Assembly: GCF_001584335.1 (NCBI RefSeq)
Contig: NZ_LSBB01000001.1
Coordinates: forward strand, 434,001-498,000
Source of the DNA: Bacillus atrophaeus
Lineage (GTDB): Bacteria; Bacillota; Bacilli; Bacillales; Bacillaceae
Length of the DNA: 64,000 nucleotides
Direction: 5' to 3'
Below, one piece after another: positions 8,786 to 16,539 of the stretch. The stretch's first letter is position 1; every line of letters starts with the position of its first letter. Both the position numbers and the translations under genes were made by a program. The notes beneath the pieces are model-generated. The model was not told where the DNA came from and made no database searches. It saw only the letters and a list, made by a program, of their open reading frames with translations.

Positions 8786-9316
8786 TTATTCAAACACCGG
8801 CTCATCTTCATAATAATAGGAATCCGGATCTTCATAAGTATCCAAGTTCTCAAAAGCGGCGATACCGACAAACACCATGAAGAAAATGAATAAAATGATC
8901 CCTATAATGCCTGCGGCGATACTGGAAGCGGCGTAAAACAACTGCATTTTGATGAATTTTCCGTAATTCTCAAGCATACTTTCGCCTGCGCTGCCGCTAA
9001 GGGTGCTGCCTGCATCTTGGGCTGCTTTTGCCGAACGCATTAAAAATACACCTGAAATAATGAGCAATACGCCCGGAATAGCGCCTATAATTGTAATCAG
9101 TGCTGATAAGGCGGACAATGCGCCCATAACAATCAGTAAAATCCCCGTAATCTTGCCCCACTTCGCAATGTCCGAAAGTGACTTGACAGCAGCGGGGCTC
9201 AGCTGACGGCTCTCACCCTCTATCTTATCGCTCTCCTGTTCAGTGACGCTGTTATTTTCAACAATTGTGCTGTTTTGACCCTCAATATGGTTATCATCTT
9301 TATCAATATCAATCAT
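8786..9316 (-). CDS. ywnG: YwnG-position membrane protein (DUF5362-like)
   Basis: A 176-residue protein with an acidic N-terminal tail (residues 1-45), two adjacent hydrophobic segments (about 54-76 and 80-94), a soluble stretch rich in Ser/Gly/Ala, a further long membrane segment (about 127-152) and an acidic tyrosine-rich C-terminus (EDPDSYYYEDEPVFE). The start overlaps the ywnH stop by four bases (ATGA), so the two are translationally coupled. Function unknown. The symbol rests on position between ywnF and ywnH rather than on a diagnostic motif. Confidence 0.6.
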   Translation of the reverse strand: MIDIDKDDNHIEGQNSTIVENNSVTEQESDKIEGESRQLSPAAVKSLSDIAKWGKITGILLIVMGALSALSALITIIGAIPGVLLIISGVFLMRSAKAAQDAGSTLSGSAGESMLENYGKFIKMQLFYAASSIAAGIIGIILFIFFMVFVGIAAFENLDTYEDPDSYYYEDEPVFE

Positions 9317-9810
9317 GATAGCTCTCTCCCTAAAATTTTTAAATCATATCGTTTTCCATCCATCTCGGCAATTCCGGGGAACAATCCCCACTCTTCGAAT
9401 CCGAACTTCTCGAACAATTTGATGCTCGGTAGATTATGGGCGAAGATAAAAGCCATAAGAGAACGGATGTCAAGTTCCCGTGCGAGGCGGAGAGCTTCTT
9501 GAAGCAAATAAGACCCGGCCCCTTTTCCGCGGAAACCTTCATGAATGTATATGCTGATCTCGGCTGTCTTATTATAGGCCGGCCGGCCGTAGAATGTTTC
9601 AAAGCTTATCCAGGCTGATATCGTCCCGTTCTCATCCTGGGCAACATACAGCGGACGCTTTTCAGTATGGGCTAAAAACCACTCCATCCGGTCTTCCGGC
9701 GTAACCGGTTCAGTATCTGCGGTCACCATACGTGAGGCGACAGTCGAGTTATAAATCGCTACCACAGCGTCTAAATCTTTTTTTGCCGCACGGCGCAATG
9801 TCATAGTCAT
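9313..9810 (-). CDS. ywnH: GNAT acetyltransferase, phosphinothricin acetyltransferase-like
   Basis: A 165-residue GNAT enzyme of the Pat/Bar group. It shows LRRAAKKDLDAVVAIYNSTV at the start, SIYIHEGFRGKGAGSYLL (acetyl-CoA pyrophosphate loop, RGKGAG) near residue 90, and FAHNLPSIKLFEKFGFEEWG, the conserved NxxSxxLxxKxGF signature. Relatives acetylate phosphinothricin or methionine sulfoximine. First gene of the ywnH-ywnG pair, divergent from spoIIQ. The physiological substrate cannot be told from sequence. Confidence 0.8.
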   Translation of the reverse strand: MTMTLRRAAKKDLDAVVAIYNSTVASRMVTADTEPVTPEDRMEWFLAHTEKRPLYVAQDENGTISAWISFETFYGRPAYNKTAEISIYIHEGFRGKGAGSYLLQEALRLARELDIRSLMAFIFAHNLPSIKLFEKFGFEEWGLFPGIAEMDGKRYDLKILGRELS

Positions 9811-9900
9811 CTTCGTTGAAACCCCCTCAAATTTTCAATGATGTATACATATTTTTAAATTCGCTTGCGCAAACTACTTCTAAAAAAGTTTTTTCATCGT

Positions 9901-9929
9901 GTATATATTTTCAGAAAAGTGTTCAGAAT
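9901..9929 (+). promoter_or_regulatory. Sigma-F promoter of spoIIQ
   Basis: GTATA (-35), exactly 15 bases, then GTTCAGAAT (-10). This agrees with the sigma-F consensus (GYWTA-N15-GGnnAnAnT) except for one G, and lies about 20 bases upstream of the spoIIQ start. It fits the known forespore expression of spoIIQ. Confidence 0.8.
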
Positions 9930-9949
9930 GTTGCTGAGGTGATGAAACA

Positions 9950-10858
9950 ATGAGAGAGGAAGAAAAGAAAACTTCTCAAGTCAAAAAACTTCAGCAGTTC
10001 TTTCGTAAACGCTGGGTGTTCCCTGCAATTTACTTAGTCAGCGCGGCCGTCATTTTAACAGCTGTCCTTTGGTATCAATCCGTTTCAAATGATGTGAAGG
10101 ATAATCTGGCTGATAACGGCGGAAATTCCGCATATGACAACAACAAGGACGACGCAGTTGAAGTAGGCAAGCCAATGGAAAATGTCGCAATGCCGGTTGT
10201 TGATTCTGAAAATGTATCTGTTGTGAAAAAGTTCTATGAAACTGATGCCGCAAAAGAAGAGAAAGAAGCAGCACTCGTTAACTATAATAACACGTACAGC
10301 CTAAGCAAAGGAATTGACTTAGCTGAGAAAGACGGAAAAGCATTTGACGTTTCCGCTTCTCTGAGCGGTACGGTTGTGAAAGCTGCAAAAGATCCGGTCT
10401 TGGGACATGTGGTTGAAATTGAACATGCAGACGGATTATCAACGGTATATCAATCTCTTTCTGAAGTAGGCGTTGAGCAAGGTGACAAGGTTAAACAAAA
10501 TCAAGTCATCGGAAAATCAGGTGAAAACCTGTACAGTGAAAAAAGCGGAAACCATGTTCATTTTGAAATCCGTAAAGACGGTGTAGCAATGAACCCGTTA
10601 AACTTCATGGACAAGCCGGTTTCTTCTATTGAAAAAGCGGCAGCTGAAGAAGAAAACGCAGTCACTGAAGAAACAGAAGAATCCATTCAGCAGTCTTCAG
10701 AAAAAAAGAATGATTCTTCGACGGAAGAAAAAACAGAAGAAAAATCCGGCGAACAAACGGATGATTCAACTGAAAAATCCGGCGATAAATCGGATGGCTC
10801 ATCAGACAAATCAGGTTCAAAAGAAAGCAGCACGACAGAAGACACTGAACAGTCTTAA
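9950..10858 (+). CDS. spoIIQ: Forespore channel protein SpoIIQ (LytM-fold)
   Basis: A 302-residue protein with a short cytoplasmic N-terminus, one membrane segment (about 23-42), a periplasmic LytM/M23-like domain (about 120-230, with SLSGTVVKAAKDPVLGHVVEIEH and GNHVHFEIRKDG) and a low-complexity Ser/Glu/Lys tail from residue 235. SpoIIQ is made in the forespore and pairs with SpoIIIAH across the intermembrane space during engulfment. The HVHFEIR motif of M23 peptidases is present, but the first zinc-ligand motif (HxxxD) is not evident, as in catalytically inactive SpoIIQ. Ribosome site GAGGTGATG; sigma-F promoter just upstream; terminator directly after. Confidence 0.95.
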   Translation: MREEEKKTSQVKKLQQFFRKRWVFPAIYLVSAAVILTAVLWYQSVSNDVKDNLADNGGNSAYDNNKDDAVEVGKPMENVAMPVVDSENVSVVKKFYETDAAKEEKEAALVNYNNTYSLSKGIDLAEKDGKAFDVSASLSGTVVKAAKDPVLGHVVEIEHADGLSTVYQSLSEVGVEQGDKVKQNQVIGKSGENLYSEKSGNHVHFEIRKDGVAMNPLNFMDKPVSSIEKAAAEEENAVTEETEESIQQSSEKKNDSSTEEKTEEKSGEQTDDSTEKSGDKSDGSSDKSGSKESSTTEDTEQS

Positions 10859-10866
10859 AGAAGCAG

Positions 10867-10897
10867 CGCCTATCAATTCCGATAGGCGTTTTTTCTT
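10867..10897 (+). terminator. Terminator of spoIIQ
   Basis: CGCCTATC pairs with GATAGGCG around a six-base loop, followed by six T residues. Confidence 0.85.
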
Positions 10898-11002
10898 TTT
10901 TATGTTACTTTTCTCTCTTTTCCTTCGTCTTTTTATATCAAATACGCATTTTCCCTTTATACTGGAAGAATGTGAAGATGCCGAAAAAGGGAGGACGATG
11001 GA

Positions 11003-11425
11003 ATGAACGCTTTCATTCTCGCAGGATGGACTATTTTTATCTTGATCTCTACTTGTACAGAAAGCTTCCATGACATGGTTGTTTCACAAACAGTGGCATT
11101 TCGCTTTCGTCCGAATCCCGATCCATCAGACTTTCTGGCCTTTGATATTACGGAATTAGCCGATCCTGAAGCTGCAATCCAAAAGCTGGGCCACGCGTTT
11201 TCCTTCTTTGTTCTGACTTATTTGCTGATGAAACAGTGGGGCAGTGTAAAAACGGCCGCCGCCGGTTCGCTGGCTTTTGCTTTCTTTACGGAAATCGTCC
11301 AGCTTTTCTTCAGCAGAAATGGCTGCATTCGGGATGTTCTGATTGACAGTATCGGGATCGCCCTCTTTTGGCTGCTGTTGGTGTTCGCTAGGCGGAGGAA
11401 ACATGAAGTGTATGAAAAATATTAA
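11003..11425 (+). CDS. ywnJ: VanZ-like membrane protein YwnJ
   Basis: A 140-residue VanZ-family protein with four membrane segments (about residues 3-20, 58-75, 80-97 and 113-131). The VanZ signature is visible as KLGHAFSFFVLTYLL and FAFFTEIVQLFFSRNGCIRDVLIDSIGIAL. VanZ relatives are tied to lipid II-binding antibiotic tolerance, but the Bacillus member has no proven role. Start ATG 11003 lies behind GGGAGG. It is a single gene between spoIIQ and a terminator shared with bcrC. Confidence 0.82.
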   Translation: MNAFILAGWTIFILISTCTESFHDMVVSQTVAFRFRPNPDPSDFLAFDITELADPEAAIQKLGHAFSFFVLTYLLMKQWGSVKTAAAGSLAFAFFTEIVQLFFSRNGCIRDVLIDSIGIALFWLLLVFARRRKHEVYEKY

Positions 11426-11463
11426 AAGCCGGCTGTCTGGATGCCAGACGCCGGCTTTTTTCT
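11424..11463. terminator. Bidirectional terminator between ywnJ and bcrC
   Basis: AAAGCCGGC(TG)TCTGG pairs with CCAGACGCCGGCTTT. The A-run on one side and T-run on the other suit both converging genes. Confidence 0.85.
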
Positions 11464-12045
11464 CTAAAAATTTTGGTCAGTAGGTTTTCCTGTGACCTTA
11501 TTGATCAAAGCTTCATAGATCCGTACAATCAAATCGACAAGCGGCCGAAGGATGTCCGAGAATCTAAACAGAAGGAATCCGATGACGATCGAGACGACAA
11601 GACTGCCCAGAACATCCACCGGGTAATGATGGCCAACCCAAATTCTTGAGAATCCGGTTAACAGCCCGAAGATGACCAGCGGCCAGCCAAGCTTTTTGCT
11701 TCTGAAAAGCATCGCGATAGATATGGCCAACGCACCCGTTGTATGGTCACTTGGGAAAGAAGCGTCCGCAGCGTGCGGAATCAAAGTGTGAACCGTGTGT
11801 GCAACGAAAGGACGCGGTTCAAAATAGACAAGGGTAATCAGATAATTGACGATCAGAGCCGCAATTCCCGTAAACCCTGCGTACAGAACGTTTTTTCTTC
11901 CTTTTGTGTTCCCGAAGAGCCAGACCGCCAATAAAATAAGCGCGTAAGCAATAATAGCGTATTCCGTTATGAAGACCATAATGGAATCGAGAACAGCGCT
12001 ATGATGGGATAAACCATGGATGGACTTAAAAATTTCGTAATTCAA
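11464..12045 (-). CDS. bcrC: Undecaprenyl pyrophosphate phosphatase BcrC (PAP2 family)
   Basis: A PAP2-type membrane phosphatase of 193 residues that recycles undecaprenyl pyrophosphate to the monophosphate lipid carrier and gives bacitracin tolerance. The three PAP2 motifs are visible as YFEPRPF, PSDHTTGA and SRIWVGHHYPVDVLGS, with about six membrane segments. TTG 12045 (LNYEIFKSIHG) is chosen because AAAGGTGA lies four bases upstream; the in-frame ATG at 12063 has no ribosome site. A minus-strand TTTCAA-N17-TATAAT lies upstream. Its divergent neighbour is also a lipid II-cycle gene. Confidence 0.93.
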   Translation of the reverse strand: MNYEIFKSIHGLSHHSAVLDSIMVFITEYAIIAYALILLAVWLFGNTKGRKNVLYAGFTGIAALIVNYLITLVYFEPRPFVAHTVHTLIPHAADASFPSDHTTGALAISIAMLFRSKKLGWPLVIFGLLTGFSRIWVGHHYPVDVLGSLVVSIVIGFLLFRFSDILRPLVDLIVRIYEALINKVTGKPTDQNF

Positions 12046-12141
12046 ATAATCACCTTTTATCATTATTTATATCAACAGTGTAAAGCTTTTTCCCGAAAGA
12101 CTCAATTGGGAACTAAAATTATAATAAAAAAGTAAAGATAT

Positions 12142-12168
12142 TGAAACGAGTCTGTCTTACAATACGTC
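12142..12168 (+). promoter_or_regulatory. ECF-type (sigma-M/W/X class) promoter
   Basis: TGAAAC (-35), 17 bases, CGTC (-10). This is the standard extracytoplasmic-function sigma pattern in Bacillus, placed 37 bases upstream of the SEDS gene. It suggests induction under envelope stress. Confidence 0.7.
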
Positions 12169-12204
12169 AAATGTAGCGGGGGAAAAATATCTAAGGGATC
12201 TTTT

Positions 12205-13392
12205 TTGAATGAATCAATACATAAGGAGTTTTGTCAGTTGCTGGAGCATTTAAAAAAAACCAATCTGCTGCTGATATTTGTTATCTTGCTATTGTGCGGA
12301 TTTGGCCTTGTTATGGTGTATAGCGCAAGTGATGTCATCGGGGCTCAAAAATTTGGAGACTCGGCTTATTTTTTTCATAAGCAAAGAACGTCAATCGTGC
12401 TCGGCTTATGTATATTTGTCATCGCAGCCTGCACGCCCTATAAAAAATATGAACGGCTGGCGCCGATTCTTGTTGCTGGTTCTTTGTTCTTATTAGTGCT
12501 CGTTTTCATTCCGGGAATAGGAGTCGAGCGCAATTTTTCACGCAGGTGGATCGGTGTCGGTCCATTAGTCGTTCAGCCGTCTGAATTGTGCAAGATTGCC
12601 ATGATCATTTACTTTGCTGCCATTTATACAAGAAAGCAGCCTTATATCCATCAGTTTTTTAAAGGAGTACTGCCGCCGCTTCTCATTTTAGGCGCTGTTT
12701 TTTTACTGACTTTACTAGAGCCGGATTTAGGAACGGCCTCTTTAATGTTAGCCGCCTGCGGAGCTATTTTGCTTTGCGCGGGGCTGAAAAAGCGGCACTT
12801 GCTCCTGCTTGGATTGACGGCTTTTTCTGCCGTCGGGTACCTCGCGTTTTCCGCCTCGTACCGGCTGAAGCGTCTGGTTTCCTTTACAAATCCGTTCAAT
12901 GACGCAAATGGTGACGGATATCAGCTTATTCAATCTTACTATGCTATTTCATCCGGAGGCTTTTTTGGAAAAGGCCTTGGAAACAGTGTTGAAAAAATGA
13001 ATTATCTTCCCGAAGCCCAAACCGATTTTATCATGGCCGTTATTTCGGAAGAACTGGGGATACTCGGAGTGCTGATCGTCCTTGGTTTATACTTTTCATT
13101 TATGCTGCTGGGCGTAAGGACTGCTGTCCGCACGCCAGACCTGTTTGGCAAACTGCTTGCTGTCGGCATCACTTTTCAATTGATGTTTCAAGCCGTCTTA
13201 AATCTAGGGGCGATGAGCGGGCTTTTGCCTGTTACAGGTGTTCCTCTGCCGTTTATCAGCTATGGCGGTTCATCTCTTATGATGAACTTGTTCCTATGCG
13301 GAGTCTTAGTGAATATCAGCGGATTTATTCCGAAATATCAATTTAATGGAAAAGCAGCTTTCGCGGGCCGCCATAAAAAAGAGACCTTTTAG
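12205..13392 (+). CDS. FtsW/RodA/SpoVE family (SEDS) peptidoglycan polymerase
   Basis: A 395-residue polytopic SEDS protein with about ten membrane segments. Family signatures are VYSASD, QPSELCKIAMI, LLEPDLGTASLM, GNSVEKMNYLPEAQTDFIMAV and PFISYGGSSLMMN. SEDS proteins polymerise lipid II glycan chains, usually with a class B PBP. Two TTG starts are plausible: 12205 (AAGGGA, spacing 6) and 12238 (AAGGAG, spacing 9). I do not place this gene at this locus in B. subtilis, whose SEDS genes (ftsW, rodA, spoVE) lie elsewhere, so it looks like an additional paralogue. The ECF promoter and the bcrC neighbour point to a wall-stress role. Confidence 0.85.
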   Translation: MNESIHKEFCQLLEHLKKTNLLLIFVILLLCGFGLVMVYSASDVIGAQKFGDSAYFFHKQRTSIVLGLCIFVIAACTPYKKYERLAPILVAGSLFLLVLVFIPGIGVERNFSRRWIGVGPLVVQPSELCKIAMIIYFAAIYTRKQPYIHQFFKGVLPPLLILGAVFLLTLLEPDLGTASLMLAACGAILLCAGLKKRHLLLLGLTAFSAVGYLAFSASYRLKRLVSFTNPFNDANGDGYQLIQSYYAISSGGFFGKGLGNSVEKMNYLPEAQTDFIMAVISEELGILGVLIVLGLYFSFMLLGVRTAVRTPDLFGKLLAVGITFQLMFQAVLNLGAMSGLLPVTGVPLPFISYGGSSLMMNLFLCGVLVNISGFIPKYQFNGKAAFAGRHKKETF

Positions 13393-13408
13393 ACAGGTCT
13401 CTTTTGTA
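13374..13408. terminator. Bidirectional terminator between SEDS gene and nrgB
   Basis: AAAAGAGACCT pairs with AGGTCTCTTTT across an eight-base loop that contains the SEDS stop codon. Confidence 0.8.
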
Positions 13409-13437
13409 ATATTGGAATTGTGTTTTATCAATAACTT

Positions 13438-13788
13438 TTACAAAGCGGAGGGCCCTTCTTCACCGGTGCGGATGTTGATTGTATTACTGATTTCATAGAC
13501 AAAGATTTTCCCGTCACCCGGTTCTCCTGTTTTCAGAACCTTTTTAGCGGTCTCAGTCACTTGATCAACCGGAACCTTGCTGACCACAATTTCGACCTTC
13601 AAACGCTCATATACATTGCTTTCGATCTTGACTCCGCGATAAAGCTCCGTGTGCGCTTTTTGGAGGCCGCAGCCGTGGACGTTGGAGAATGTCAGGGACG
13701 TTACACCGATTTTCCCCAGCTCCTGCTTCAGCTTCTCAAAATTTGCCGGACGCGTTACAATTTCCACTTTGAACATTTGACCGCTCAT
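13438..13788 (-). CDS. nrgB: PII-type nitrogen regulator NrgB (GlnK)
   Basis: A 116-residue PII signal protein that binds the ammonium transporter and, in B. subtilis, interacts with TnrA. ATG 13788 (MSGQMFKVEIVTRP) is preferred because GAGGAG lies just upstream; the longer GTG frame overlaps that site. Features include the T-loop region (about 37-55, CGLQKAHTELYRGVKIESNVYERL) and the C-terminal GDGKIFVYEISNTINIRTGE that closes the nucleotide pocket. The T-loop tyrosine used for uridylylation in enterobacteria is not obvious. Second gene of the nrgAB operon, 18 bases after nrgA. Confidence 0.95.
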   Translation of the reverse strand: MSGQMFKVEIVTRPANFEKLKQELGKIGVTSLTFSNVHGCGLQKAHTELYRGVKIESNVYERLKVEIVVSKVPVDQVTETAKKVLKTGEPGDGKIFVYEISNTINIRTGEEGPSAL

Positions 13789-13806
13789 ACTGTCACTCCT
13801 CACAAA

Positions 13807-15015
13807 TTAGTCTTGATATGCTTTTTCCCCATGCATCGTTAAATCAAGTCCAAGTGACTCTTCTTCTTCACTTGCGCGAAGGGGAAGGATGAGACCTACA
13901 ACTTTTATAATAACGAAAGTGACAATAAATACAAATACATAGGTTGCCGCTATCGCTACAATCTGCTTCCAAAGCAAGCTCGGATCACCGTAAAACAGAC
14001 CGTCCGCTCCCGCTGAATTGACTGAGGTTGTGGCGAATAATCCCGTTGCGATGCCGCCCCATGTTCCGCCGATTCCGTGTAACCCGAAGGCGTCGAGCGC
14101 ATCGTCGTATCCGAATCTCTGTTTAAGTGAATATACTCCCCAGAAACAAACTGCTCCGCCAATAAACCCGATAAGAATGGAAACGAAAGGTGTTACAAAG
14201 CCGGCTGCAGGCGTGATGGCGACAAGTCCGGCAATTGCTCCGGATACCGCGCCGAGCATGGTCGGTTTTTTATTAAGAATCCACTCAACTACAATCCAGC
14301 CGAAGATTCCAGCCGCCGCCGCTGTGTTTGTATTAATAAAAGCGAACATTGCTACGCTGTCAACGGTCAGCGCACTGCCGACATTAAAGCCGAACCAGCC
14401 GAACCAGATCAATGCGCCGCCTAAAAAGGTGTAAATTAAATTATGCGGAGAAGAGACAGTGCCGTCTTTCCGTTTGCCCAACACAATGGCCAGAACAAGA
14501 CCGGCTACACCGGAAGAAATATGCACAACATTTCCGCCGGCAAAGTCAAGAGCGCCAAGCTGGCCGATCCAGCCGCCGCCCCAAACCCAGTGAGCAACCG
14601 GTGTATAAACAAGCGACACCCACAAAAATGAGAATACGAGGAAAGCGCCGAATCGCATCCGTTCTGCGAAACCTCCTGAAATAATCGCAGTCGTAAGGAC
14701 GGCAAATGTCATTTGAAACATCATAAATAATGAATGAGGAATTGTTTCGCTATAATCCCCCGGGGCAAATCCGACTCCTTTTAACCCTATCCAATCCAGA
14801 CCGCCGATGAGTGAGTTGCCTGGAGAAAACGCAAGTGTATATCCGAACAGCACCCAAACAATAGAGACGATGGCAAGGGAAGAAAAACTGTGCATCGCTG
14901 TGCTGAGCACATTCTTGCTTTTTACCATTCCTCCATAGAATAATGCTAAACCCGGGGTCATCAGCCATACGAGTAAAGCACAAAAGAACATAAATACTGT
15001 ATCGCCCATTTGCAT
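13807..15015 (-). CDS. amtB: Ammonium transporter AmtB/NrgA
   Basis: A 402-residue Amt/Rh channel with eleven membrane segments. It starts MQMGDTVFMFFCALLVWLM behind GGAGGA. Family signatures are WLMTPGLALFYGGMV near the N-terminus, VHISSGVAGLVLAI (first pore histidine region) and DALDAFGLHGIGGTWGGIATG (second). It moves ammonium into the cell under nitrogen limitation and recruits NrgB. Upstream lie a near-consensus TnrA site (15093-15109) and a minus-strand TATAAT. The annotation is secure. Confidence 0.96.
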   Translation of the reverse strand: MQMGDTVFMFFCALLVWLMTPGLALFYGGMVKSKNVLSTAMHSFSSLAIVSIVWVLFGYTLAFSPGNSLIGGLDWIGLKGVGFAPGDYSETIPHSLFMMFQMTFAVLTTAIISGGFAERMRFGAFLVFSFLWVSLVYTPVAHWVWGGGWIGQLGALDFAGGNVVHISSGVAGLVLAIVLGKRKDGTVSSPHNLIYTFLGGALIWFGWFGFNVGSALTVDSVAMFAFINTNTAAAAGIFGWIVVEWILNKKPTMLGAVSGAIAGLVAITPAAGFVTPFVSILIGFIGGAVCFWGVYSLKQRFGYDDALDAFGLHGIGGTWGGIATGLFATTSVNSAGADGLFYGDPSLLWKQIVAIAATYVFVFIVTFVIIKVVGLILPLRASEEEESLGLDLTMHGEKAYQD

Positions 15016-15092
15016 GTCTCATTCCTCCGTATCTTTCAGAAAATTATTATATTTCTTCATTATAGAGAAAAAAGAACGATAAAACATTTTCA

Positions 15093-15109
15093 TGTAAGTT
15101 TTTCTGACA
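15093..15109 (-). promoter_or_regulatory. TnrA box upstream of nrgA
   Basis: On the minus strand TGTCAGAAAAACTTACA differs from the TnrA consensus (TGTnAnAwwwTmTnACA) at a single central position. It sits upstream of a TATAAT -10, where TnrA activates the nrgAB operon during nitrogen limitation. Confidence 0.85.
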
Positions 15110-15259
15110 TGTTTTTTGAGTGAATGTTATGAGTGACTGATGGGGATGGAAAAGAGGCGCTTTTAGAAGTGCATCTTTATGTCTATAAAAAAATGATGTG
15201 GATTGCAGTCCTCAGAAAAAAGAGTTGTATTTTACATAAGTTGGTACTGTTTTTGAAGA

Positions 15260-15317
15260 TTGACAATATATAGAATTCCTTGTAGTGTATTAATTGTATT
15301 AATAGGAATAGTACACT
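15260..15317 (+). promoter_or_regulatory. Promoter overlapped by a palindromic operator
   Basis: TTGACA (15260) with a weak TAGTGT 17 bases on is overlapped by a perfect palindrome, TATTAAT-TGT-ATTAATA (15288-15304). That palindrome lies inside a wider inverted pair AGTGTA/TACACT (15284-15317). The layout is that of a repressor-controlled promoter for the gene at 15337; the repressor is not identified. Confidence 0.5.
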
Positions 15318-15336
15318 TTGGGAGGGGAATGTAAGG

Positions 15337-15798
15337 ATGGAGACAAATAGCAGGCTGATAAGAACGCTGAAGCAATCTGTTCCTGCGACATTTCGGTTGT
15401 TTCTGGCGTTAAATTTTTTGTTGTACGGACTGGCGAAATTAGTGATCGGGCAATTTGGTGTACCGTCTGCTGAATCAGTAATGGCGAACGGAGAGGGGTT
15501 TGGCATGGTATGGGAGTTTTTTGGCTATTCCCGTCTGTATGAAATATTTATTGGAGTTGGGGAAACGGCTGCGGCCATTTTATTATTAATTCCGAGAACA
15601 TATACATTGGGCGCGGTTGTGTTCTTGCCGATTATTGCGAACGTTGCAATGGTTAACTATTGTTTTAACATTGGTGTACAAGATCTCAGTACGGTTCTTT
15701 TGATAATGTGCCTCATCTTGCTGTGGATTGACCGGGGCAAGCTGTTTGCTGTCTTTTTTCAGCATCCGGCAGAAAATAAGAAGGTGACGAAGTTATGA
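15337..15798 (+). CDS. DoxX-like four-helix membrane protein
   Basis: A 153-residue membrane protein with four hydrophobic segments (about residues 18-38, 66-84, 88-108 and 113-131) and the motif LFLALNFLLYGLAKLV seen in DoxX/DoxD-like proteins. Such proteins are often induced by quinones, oxidants or electrophiles and may take part in quinol chemistry; that is family knowledge only. Start ATG 15337 behind GGGAGGGG. A strong palindromic operator precedes it and a coupled micro-ORF follows. It occupies the place of B. subtilis ywoB, but identity with that gene is not established here. Confidence 0.6.
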   Translation: METNSRLIRTLKQSVPATFRLFLALNFLLYGLAKLVIGQFGVPSAESVMANGEGFGMVWEFFGYSRLYEIFIGVGETAAAILLLIPRTYTLGAVVFLPIIANVAMVNYCFNIGVQDLSTVLLIMCLILLWIDRGKLFAVFFQHPAENKKVTKL

Positions 15799-15887
15799 CA
15801 AACTTTATGATATTGATGCTCGCCGGAAGTTTTTTTTGTACAACCATTTATTTTTATATAAAGGAATATAAAAAAGAAAAATCATAA
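15795..15887 (+). CDS. 30-residue membrane peptide coupled to the DoxX-like gene
   Basis: A short frame, MTNFMILMLAGSFFCTTIYF then YIKEYKKEKS, begins at an ATG overlapping the TGA of the preceding gene (ATGA). AAGGTGA is placed correctly upstream. It encodes one predicted membrane helix followed by a lysine-rich tail, a common shape for small regulatory or subunit peptides. A weak terminator-like hairpin (AACAGC/GCTGTT, 15889-15914) follows. Function unknown; the coupling is the best evidence that it is translated. Confidence 0.5.
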   Translation: MTNFMILMLAGSFFCTTIYFYIKEYKKEKS

Positions 15888-16017
15888 GAACAGCTGCGTT
15901 TATCCGGCTGTTTTTATGTGTGAAAATGTCTGATGTGTGATAAAAGAATTTATTGCAGGGTGAAGAGTAAAATAAACAATGAGAGAAACAATAACCGCAT
16001 CAGGAGGAGACGTAGTT

Positions 16018-16539
16018 ATGAACACTTCACTCAATATAAATTTTCAAAAAACAGCGTTAGCTCTGATTGATTTGCAAAAAGGAATCGTGCCGGTAGACCA
16101 GAGCGGGAAAGGGGTTCCGAATGGTTTTGTGAAGGTCGCGTTTCGTGATGGGACAGAAGCGCTGAAGCCGGAAACGGACGCGCCGCAGCAGGCCTCCGAT
16201 GAACAGCCGCCAGACTGGGCAGAGTTTGTTCCTGAAATAGGAGTGAAAGAAAACGATTATACCGTAACAAAGCGGCGATGGGGCACGTTTTTTGGAACAG
16301 ATTTAGATCTGCAGCTTAGAAGACGGGGGATTGATACCAATGTTCTTTGCGGGATCGCGGCAAATATCGGTGTGGAAAGCACGGCGCGAGAGGCTTTTCA
16401 GCTTGGGTATCAGCAGATTGTTATTACCGATGCGATGGCTGCATTCAGTGCGGAACAGCATGAATCCACACTTCGGTTCATCTTTTCGAGGATCGGCAAA
16501 ACTCGTACAACGGAAGAGTTTTTAACTCAAGTCAGATGA
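16018..16539 (+). CDS. ywoC: Isochorismatase-family hydrolase YwoC, apparently shortened
   Basis: A 173-residue member of the isochorismatase/cysteine-hydrolase fold. Start ATG 16018 lies behind AGGAGGAGA; the frame from 15979 is upstream read-through. TALALIDLQKGIV carries the first catalytic Asp, VTKRRWGTFFGTDLDLQLRRRGI the Lys region, and LCGIAANIGVESTAREAF the turn where cysteine hydrolases have Cys; here it is Gly, as in true isochorismatases. Between QKGIVPVDQSGK and FVKVAFRDG the family normally has about 20-25 more residues (helix 1), so the protein may be damaged. It overlaps ywoD by four bases. Confidence 0.72.
   Translation: MNTSLNINFQKTALALIDLQKGIVPVDQSGKGVPNGFVKVAFRDGTEALKPETDAPQQASDEQPPDWAEFVPEIGVKENDYTVTKRRWGTFFGTDLDLQLRRRGIDTNVLCGIAANIGVESTAREAFQLGYQQIVITDAMAAFSAEQHESTLRFIFSRIGKTRTTEEFLTQVR

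Noticed and set aside
15183..15506. 107-codon minus-strand frame over the DoxX-gene promoter
   Set aside because: Overlaps the promoter palindrome and the well supported plus-strand gene; no ribosome site.
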